Assembly (NCBI GenBank): GCA_018985235.1
Contig: JADGIG010000025.1
Span: forward strand, 1-40,862
Length of the DNA stretch: 40,862 bases
Reading direction: 5' to 3'
DNA from: Sanchytrium tribonematis
Lineage: Eukaryota > Sanchytriomycota > Sanchytriomycetes > Sanchytriales > Sanchytriaceae
The notes under the pieces were generated by a model that searched no databases, was not told where the DNA came from, and was given only the letters and a program-made list of their open reading frames with translations. Shown here piece after piece: positions 35,911 through 40,862 of the stretch (positions within the stretch are counted from its first letter, which is position 1; every line of letters starts with the position of its first letter). A program made the translations under genes and the position numbers.

Positions 35911-37269
35911 ATGCCTAAAACAAAAAGGAAAAATAACGAGTTGCTTCATAAAATCGAGGACAATTTAAATACACCCCAGCAACAGGATCACATAAAGATG
36001 TTACTTGAAGACAATAATTATGATATTGAGCTTGTGAAATCAATTTTAATGAAAGAAATAAGTGTGAAAGGGCATACTAAAAATTCACTAAAAAATAATT
36101 TCTTTGATATTAAGAATCAAGTTGATATAAAATTCGTCTCTAGTAAGTTTTCCTACGAGTGCTTTGTAGTCTTCGGCAATCAAGTTTCTAAACTTAAACG
36201 AGGCGAGCACTTTACATTTAAAAAATCAAAATTAGAACAAATATTTGCAATTGTTTTTAAAAATAATGAGGTTAGTTCTGGCTTGTTGTCAGAGATGGTC
36301 GATTGCAGAAACGTCAATAATATTTCCATTGATGTTCTTAAGTTTGAAATTCGAGGTTCTTTGCCGAAATATCAATATCCAAGAATGCCTGATATAAAGT
36401 TACAATCTTTAATTTCAAATCTTGCGATAGAAGAAGAAATCTTTGTAAAAACTGATACAGCGGAACTTGTGCTATTATGTGATTTGGTGAGGCCAAATTT
36501 TAATTTTAATTTGAAGTCCATTGAAGAAGCTATCAAGATTACGAATTCTCTTCAAAACAAACAATCCAAAGGCTGTTCCATATTTTCCATCTTCTTTACC
36601 GGTAAGGCCTCTCCGATTGAAAAGAGTTGTTTTTTAACTAGCTGTTTTATCAATTTAGGTATAGATGCTTATGTTGGGTTCAACAGGACATATTTTATTA
36701 TTCTGAGAGGTGAACCCGATGTTTTTCTAGATTTTTCGGGCAAAAATATCAAAGTTGACAATGTTAAATTTGTTTTTAATGACAAACATTTATGTATCAA
36801 TATACAAAACAGCCCAAAATTCGACTTTGATAATCCCTTAAGATGGTTTAAATATGTCCCAGAAAAGCATATATATCCTTCTATGACGCATTTTATACCT
36901 CCGTCGGCAAATACCGCTGAAATTGAAAATATTTGGACACATCATATTTCACGAATTATTATGGACAAACATAGTTCGATTATTTCTCTTGAGCTAGACA
37001 ATCTATTAGGAACACTCCTGGAGTCATTGGAAGACCAGCGGGATATTACCAAATTTTCGAATTTTATTAAAGGTAAAATCCCACCAGACACAAAATTCTA
37101 CGGGATTCATCATTCATTTGAAAATGAAATATCGCAAACTTATGAATGGCTAATTTCAAATCACGATGTACAGCAGCTTTACAATTGCCATCAAATTTTC
37201 ATTAAAGTGAAAGCGTTCAATTATGTTGGAAATTGTGTCAAAATCAGAGTGTTTCTAGGAGGAATGTAA
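35911..37269 (+). CDS. CEP76: CEP76-like centriolar protein
   Basis: 452 residues. Several blocks follow CEP76. One is a degenerate transglutaminase/peptidase-like domain (FFTGKASPIEKSCFLTSCFINLGIDAYVGFN, matching the region 'NKGDCEDHANLLCSLLLGYGLEAFVCVGT'). Others are the segment around IMDKHSSIISLELDNLLGTLLESLEDQR and KFSNFIKGKIPPDTKFYGIHHSFEN (matching 'FQDAIRRAVPDGHTFKGFPIHFVYRN'), and a closing beta-strand region ending VRIFLGGM-like. CEP76 limits centriole re-duplication. The vertebrate protein is ~659 residues, so the N-terminal C2-like part is shortened here, and the catalytic-like Cys/His positions appear lost, as in the family generally. Sequence identity is low; the order of conserved blocks carries the call. 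It begins 26 bp after the previous stop. Confidence 0.75.
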   Translation: MPKTKRKNNELLHKIEDNLNTPQQQDHIKMLLEDNNYDIELVKSILMKEISVKGHTKNSLKNNFFDIKNQVDIKFVSSKFSYECFVVFGNQVSKLKRGEHFTFKKSKLEQIFAIVFKNNEVSSGLLSEMVDCRNVNNISIDVLKFEIRGSLPKYQYPRMPDIKLQSLISNLAIEEEIFVKTDTAELVLLCDLVRPNFNFNLKSIEEAIKITNSLQNKQSKGCSIFSIFFTGKASPIEKSCFLTSCFINLGIDAYVGFNRTYFIILRGEPDVFLDFSGKNIKVDNVKFVFNDKHLCINIQNSPKFDFDNPLRWFKYVPEKHIYPSMTHFIPPSANTAEIENIWTHHISRIIMDKHSSIISLELDNLLGTLLESLEDQRDITKFSNFIKGKIPPDTKFYGIHHSFENEISQTYEWLISNHDVQQLYNCHQIFIKVKAFNYVGNCVKIRVFLGGM

Positions 37270-37338
37270 TATAAGTCATCAATTAAGACCAGTCGATTAT
37301 GATCAATTCGTTGACCATTTTCTTGAAATAAACTCCTT

Positions 37339-39510
37339 ATGTTACAATATCTTGCTATTTTAATTATGTGGATGGGTGCCATTTTCTTTTCTGAGGCCTT
37401 TTTCTTCATAGAGGGTAATAACAGTGGAATTGAAATAGATTTGCCGATTTTAAACAAAGGGAAAATCGTATTGATCGTCTTGGACGCCCTGCGAGATGAT
37501 TTTGAACTAAATCTAAATTTGCCAAATATAACATATCTTACAAAAGCACATCCCCCAACAGTCACCTTACCAAGATTAAGAGCACTTTTAAATGGAAATA
37601 TTCCAAATTTCGCAGAATCCTGGCAATACACCAACAATAATAATTTCACATCAAATTGGCTTTCTTCATATTTACAGTATAAAAAAGGGTTATTTTTTGG
37701 TGACGAATCATGGTCCCAAATCATCCCTACAGATTTATGGGCGAAACATGAATATGTAACCAGTTTTCATGCAATTGATACCGTTGAATGTGATGCGAAT
37801 GTAACAAGAAATGTTTACAACGAATTGAAATCAGATTGGGATATAATGGTGCTTCATTATTTGGGATTAGATCATGTTGGTCATTGTTGCGGGGGCCCTA
37901 GCTCTCATCTTTTTAAGCCCAAATTAGAAGAATATTCTAAGATTATTACGGATGTTTACCAAACATTATCAGAAAAAGATTATATTGTTGTACTGGGAGA
38001 TCATGGCATGACAGATGCAGGGCAACATGGTGGTAGCACCCTTGAAGAAGTATCAACAAAAGCTATCTTTATTAATTCAAATTTAAAAGCAGCCAAGATT
38101 GATCAATCCATATTACAAATTGACCTCGTACCCATATTGGCACAATTGACATCTGGAAAAATGTCTAAATCTAATTTGGGGATTCCTCCAAATGATTTCC
38201 GCACATCTGGTGTAGAAAGTACCGTCAAGAAGCAATTATTACATAAGTTGTTAAATCAAAATAGGGAGATTTCAACCGAAAGCTTACAAGAAATGTTAAA
38301 TGAGCATTTCAAAGCCCAGGTTGTAATTGATAGCATTACATTGGAATCCTTACAAGAGGAGCTACTCAATCAAAGAGTGAAGTATGATTACAAAGCGATT
38401 CAAAACAGCCTAATTTATATGACTTTGGCATTGTTTCCCTCTTTTGTGGAACTTGTGCTAGATGGTAGCTCCTGGGCAAGTGTACAAGGAAAAGCAAAAC
38501 TTTTCTTCATTGAGATTCAAGAACCTTTTCATTTATTCCTGGTAGTGATATATCTGATCTTATCATATTCAACGTTATTTTCCTCTAGCTTCATTGAAGA
38601 ACAACACATGTTGGAATATTTTGTTTTCACAACGATGCTCGCAATTTCTTTATTTGATAAATTTAAGACTAAAAAATTGGGGCTCAAATCCATTATTAAT
38701 ACTATTAAAGATCCAAATATGATTTTTCTAATAGTTTTCAAGTTTGTAAGGTATTGGAACCAAACTGGTGATAAATGGTTACATCAATGGGATTATTCGA
38801 AAATCTTACAAAATCATCCACAATTGCTTTTGATTCTGATTTCTGTGTCAACATTATTATATTTCAATGATAACAAATCAAAAACGTGTGCGAGCCTCAT
38901 AATTCTTTTCAAGGCAAATCAATTGGGATTGTTTTCAATTCCTCAAATTCAATACCTTGAAATATCAGTTATTGTTATCACAATTAGTCTTGGAAATGTT
39001 GACCACCTTCTTTTATTATTTGCAAAACCAGCTAATATCCCGTTATTGATAATTTTATTTTCTGCTTTATCATACTATAAAAATAATTTTGCTCACGATA
39101 ATACTAGAGTGTTACTTTACTTCGCTCTCAGTCGGTCGGTCTACTTTTTGTTAGGGAATTCTAATTCTTTAAGCACGATTGATATAACAAGTGCATTTAT
39201 AGGATTGACTGACATGAACATATATCTTAGCCCAATCTATGTATATATTACAACATTCGGTCCTAGTTTGTACATTTTATTACAAATACCCAAAAATCCG
39301 AAAAATCTAGAGAAGCAGTTGGTTTATTTTACTAATACTTTTGCTGTTTACTCCTTTTACATTATGACTTTGTCTGTATTCTTCATGAGAGACCATCTTT
39401 TTATTTGGACAGTTTACTCTCCCAGATATGTTTATGAATTTGGTTGGCAAATCACTTTTTTAATTTACATATTTTTAGTTCCCATTAAGAATTATATTAT
39501 GAATTCATAG
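37339..39510 (+). CDS. PIGG: PIG-G, GPI ethanolamine-phosphate transferase 2
   Basis: 723 residues. The lumenal alkaline-phosphatase-like domain begins at KIVLIVLDALRDDF (metal Asp49) with the nucleophile loop PPTVTLPRL (Thr74), followed by FFGDESW, WDIMVLHYLGLDHVGH and VLGDHGMTDAGQHGG, all metal-site motifs of the PIG-N/O/G family. The wording PPTVTLPRLRALLNG and LGLDHVGH...GGPSS matches PIG-G, which adds ethanolamine phosphate to the second mannose of the GPI anchor. About ten membrane helices fill the C-terminal half. Human PIG-G is ~980 residues; the membrane part is trimmed here. An N-terminal membrane helix is present. TAG 39508-39510 faces the DSCC1 stop at 31 bp. Confidence 0.94.
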   Translation: MLQYLAILIMWMGAIFFSEAFFFIEGNNSGIEIDLPILNKGKIVLIVLDALRDDFELNLNLPNITYLTKAHPPTVTLPRLRALLNGNIPNFAESWQYTNNNNFTSNWLSSYLQYKKGLFFGDESWSQIIPTDLWAKHEYVTSFHAIDTVECDANVTRNVYNELKSDWDIMVLHYLGLDHVGHCCGGPSSHLFKPKLEEYSKIITDVYQTLSEKDYIVVLGDHGMTDAGQHGGSTLEEVSTKAIFINSNLKAAKIDQSILQIDLVPILAQLTSGKMSKSNLGIPPNDFRTSGVESTVKKQLLHKLLNQNREISTESLQEMLNEHFKAQVVIDSITLESLQEELLNQRVKYDYKAIQNSLIYMTLALFPSFVELVLDGSSWASVQGKAKLFFIEIQEPFHLFLVVIYLILSYSTLFSSSFIEEQHMLEYFVFTTMLAISLFDKFKTKKLGLKSIINTIKDPNMIFLIVFKFVRYWNQTGDKWLHQWDYSKILQNHPQLLLILISVSTLLYFNDNKSKTCASLIILFKANQLGLFSIPQIQYLEISVIVITISLGNVDHLLLLFAKPANIPLLIILFSALSYYKNNFAHDNTRVLLYFALSRSVYFLLGNSNSLSTIDITSAFIGLTDMNIYLSPIYVYITTFGPSLYILLQIPKNPKNLEKQLVYFTNTFAVYSFYIMTLSVFFMRDHLFIWTVYSPRYVYEFGWQITFLIYIFLVPIKNYIMNS

Positions 39511-39541
39511 GTAATCAGTTCAAAATTTTATTGTCTTGAAA

Positions 39542-40450
39542 TTATCTCATGTAATAATATTCGATGCCATTTTCAACCACACTCCTGCAATAAAGCTTGA
39601 TAAAATTTTGTATTTCTTTTTCATTGTTAGCCAATGGATTTATGTATGGAACGATTTGCTCAGGTTTATATTTGGACTTTAATTTAAATAATGTTTTAAA
39701 TCTATCTTCTGGATGCAAAGGTAAATTATTTTCAGGGATGTAAATCACAGAGCTACTTTTATCATCTAAAACAGCAATTCCATAAAGCATTTTCTCATCA
39801 ATTTGAATTTCATTAATAAATTCTCTGAGATCTGTTTGAAAAGTTTGCCAATTCCTTTCTGTCCCAAGCTTATTCTTCTCGAAATATGTGTAAGTTATTG
39901 CTCTTGTGATTCTATGCCAGTTAGGATTTAAATTTTCAAAAAAATAGCTACAAACAAATTCTTTAATGACAGGGTCCTCTATATTGTCGTTGACTGACAT
40001 TGCAATCAAGGCTTCGAAAATAGTCGTAAGGTCAAGTCTGGTATATCCCTCATTATATGGTACAACGTACAGATCTGGTAAATAAGCAATACATTCTTGA
40101 TCACTACATCCACAATTATCCATCAAGTGTGACTTAGATACGATATCAAACTCTTGAGTACTTTTGTAGACACAAGAGCGAAATAAATTTGCAATATGCG
40201 ACCTATTGGGTTTCATAGGGAAAGCTTTGATGATTTTTCCAACTTTACCAGAAATATTGTTGTCATTTTCGAGCAAAAGCAGAGTGTTGGAATTTTGAAC
40301 TTCTTTTAATAAATATGTCTCCCCGTTTTGTCGGCAAACAAGAGACTGATTGTTGATACCTTTTTTCAGAACCAAATCCTCGAATTCAAAGGGTAGTTCC
40401 AGAAGAATTTCGTTTTCTTGAAAATTTTCTGAGAAGTCAAGTTCCGTCAT
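39542..40450 (-). CDS. DSCC1: DSCC1 / Dcc1, sister-chromatid cohesion factor
   Basis: 302 residues, ATG 40450-40448. It has the Dcc1 opening (LLELPFEFEDLVLKKGINNQSLVCRQNGETYLLKEVQNSNTLLLL) and the distinctive winged-helix ending (LPLHPEDRFKTLFKLKSKYKPEQIVPYINPLANNEKEIQNFIKLYCRSVVENGIEYYYMR), which aligns with the family's 'DDLPExxxERFxxLFSLREKWTxEDIxPYIxDL...KYxR' end. Dcc1 with Ctf8 and Ctf18 makes the alternative clamp loader that loads PCNA and aids cohesion; its C-terminus contacts polymerase epsilon. Human DSCC1 is ~393 residues, so the middle is compact here. AATAAA (39532-39527) lies 9 nt past the stop. A decayed copy of its 5' end lies upstream. Confidence 0.93.
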   Translation of the reverse strand: MTELDFSENFQENEILLELPFEFEDLVLKKGINNQSLVCRQNGETYLLKEVQNSNTLLLLENDNNISGKVGKIIKAFPMKPNRSHIANLFRSCVYKSTQEFDIVSKSHLMDNCGCSDQECIAYLPDLYVVPYNEGYTRLDLTTIFEALIAMSVNDNIEDPVIKEFVCSYFFENLNPNWHRITRAITYTYFEKNKLGTERNWQTFQTDLREFINEIQIDEKMLYGIAVLDDKSSSVIYIPENNLPLHPEDRFKTLFKLKSKYKPEQIVPYINPLANNEKEIQNFIKLYCRSVVENGIEYYYMR

Positions 40451-40482
40451 TTTAGAACAAAGGAGAAAATGTATACAAATTA

Positions 40483-40698
40483 ATGGATATATTGCGGACT
40501 AGGTAAGTCGCTCAAAGCGAATCCAAAGATAGAATAGCTTTAATAAGAACATTGCAATTGTTTATTTATAAACCAACGGTCCAACGTAATATTCATACTA
40601 GGACAGAAAATGATTTAAACTCTTTTCAATTTTTTCTATATCTAAGTTGCGTCTCTGGATCTTTGAAGAATAATCTAAAAGAATTTTATTGTCAATAA
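40483..40698 (+). CDS. Candidate small spliced gene, unknown product
   Basis: ATG 40483 opens MDILRT and meets an in-frame TAA inside a perfect donor GTAAGT at 40503. Removing 15 nt (40503-40517, gtaagtcgctcaaag) or 30 nt (to 40532) joins the frame to a further 60 or so codons, free of stops to TAA 40696-40698. That stop lies within AATAAA (40694-40699), the local signature of gene 3' ends. The 15-nt version gives 66 residues with a central hydrophobic stretch (FQFFLYLSCVSGSL). Against it: the intron is not 19 nt, the product is not recognised, and a competing minus-strand frame and the DSCC1 remnant overlap the 3' part. Confidence 0.3.
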
Positions 40699-40757
40699 AG
40701 ATTTTCTGCCAAGATAATATCTGTCATTTTACAACTAGGGGGAAATGTACAAAAGTT
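40675..40757 (-). pseudogene. Decayed copy of the DSCC1 5' end and upstream flank
   Basis: Read on the minus strand, ATG at 40727-40725 begins ATGACAGATATTATCTTGGC and then CAGAAAATCTTTATTGAC. DSCC1 itself begins ATGACGGAACTTGACTTCTC, CAGAAAATTTTCAAGAAA. About 20 of the first 27 bases match, as do the ~30 bases before the ATG (TTTGTA..CATTT....C..GTT..AAA). After 11 codons (MTDIILAENLY) the copy meets a stop; one base of shift would continue DNKILLD against ENEILLE of DSCC1. This looks like a short tandem duplication, offset 277 bp, that has decayed. The similarity was judged by eye. Confidence 0.5.
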
Positions 40758-40862
40758 CGTTAAAAATTATTAAACAGCTCAAAAATAGGAAAATCGCTAA
40801 AGAAAAAAAAGAGAATCACATCAAAAATATAACCAAAAAGGCCACTCTTGTTCATTCAAATC
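40745..40862 (+). CDS. N-terminus of a very basic protein, cut by the window edge
   Basis: ATG 40745 opens a frame that reaches the edge without a stop (39 codons). The residues are strongly Lys/Arg-rich (MYKSSLKIIKQLKNRKIAKEKKENHIKNITKK), suggesting a nucleolar, ribosome-linked or RNA-binding protein start, or a long basic presequence. Too little is present to name it. Its start codon lies in the copy of the DSCC1 upstream flank, so its promoter may derive from that duplication. Confidence 0.45.
   Translation, partial: MYKSSLKIIKQLKNRKIAKEKKENHIKNITKKATLVHSN

Noticed and set aside
40480-40660. Spliced-leader RNA gene (GTAAGT donor, CGCT/AGCG hairpin, AATTTTTTC Sm-like site)
   Set aside because: The elements are short and common in AT-rich DNA, acceptors upstream of ATGs are inconsistent, and an ORF explains the same stretch about as well.
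1-40862. Ciliate-type or other altered genetic code
   Set aside because: TAA, TAG and TGA all serve as stops at homology-supported protein ends, and none is needed as sense.
1-40862. tRNA genes, CRISPR arrays, transposons
   Set aside because: I looked for T-loop GGTTCRANNCC patterns, regular repeats and transposase or reverse-transcriptase motifs and saw none.

Overview
The window looks like gene-dense nuclear DNA from a eukaryote with an extremely compacted, AT-rich genome. About 31 protein genes fill 40.9 kb, and no intergenic gap exceeds 300 bp. Four introns can be proved by restoring conserved protein sequence, and every one is exactly 19 nt. The stop usage (TAA about 25 times, TAG 3, TGA 1) fits the standard code. 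3' ends carry AATAAA, often overlapping the stop codon. The gene set is animal-like: NSMCE3/MAGE, IGBP1, TARBP1, CEP76, a C2CD3-like protein, a CENP-E-like kinesin, PIG-S and PIG-G. Cilia, mitochondria and GPI anchoring are all retained. The best fit I can offer is a miniaturised parasitic metazoan such as an orthonectid (Intoshia type). That is an inference from tiny introns plus animal gene content, not proved. Nucleomorphs and ciliates also have tiny introns, but fit the gene content or stop usage less well.

Layout. 1-2816(-): kinesin-7-like motor, cut by the left edge. 3103-7333: C2CD3-like protein and glutaredoxin (+), IGBP1 and a small basic protein (-). 7463-12613: TARBP1 and NSMCE3 (+) meeting ZNF622/REI1 (-). 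12810-15155(-): a novel protein with seven viroplasmin/RNase H1-type N-terminal domains. 15331-17305(+): PIG-S (one intron) and TAF8-like. 17311-21467(-): a 40-residue membrane protein, a cysteine-rich type I membrane protein and SMC5. 21545-22754(+): MCAD (one intron). 22761-27738(-): a secreted beta-rich protein, CEPT1-type phosphotransferase, a possible CH-domain protein, TIMM8 and two small CGLxC membrane paralogues. 28005-28890(+): SKIC8 (one intron). 28919-31607(-): PH-domain protein (one intron). 31730-39510(+): six genes in a row, ATP synthase delta, MORN, PDI-like, HExxH protein, CEP76 and PIG-G. 39542-40450(-): DSCC1. The right end holds a partly duplicated DSCC1 5' end, a candidate small spliced gene and a basic protein cut by the edge.

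Functional themes recur. SMC5 and NSMCE3 belong to the same SMC5/6 complex and DSCC1 to sister-chromatid cohesion. PIG-S and PIG-G serve GPI anchoring, and CEPT1 supplies phospholipid. CEP76, the C2CD3-like protein and the MORN protein point to centrioles and cilia. MCAD, TIMM8 and ATP synthase delta show a working mitochondrion. TARBP1, ZNF622 and SKIC8 act in tRNA, ribosome and mRNA metabolism.

The most striking points are the fixed 19-nt introns, the palindromic AATAAATTTATT that ends two pairs of convergent genes with stop codons inside it, the seven-domain viroplasmin-like protein, and very short co-directional gaps of 21-26 bp that raise the question of operons.
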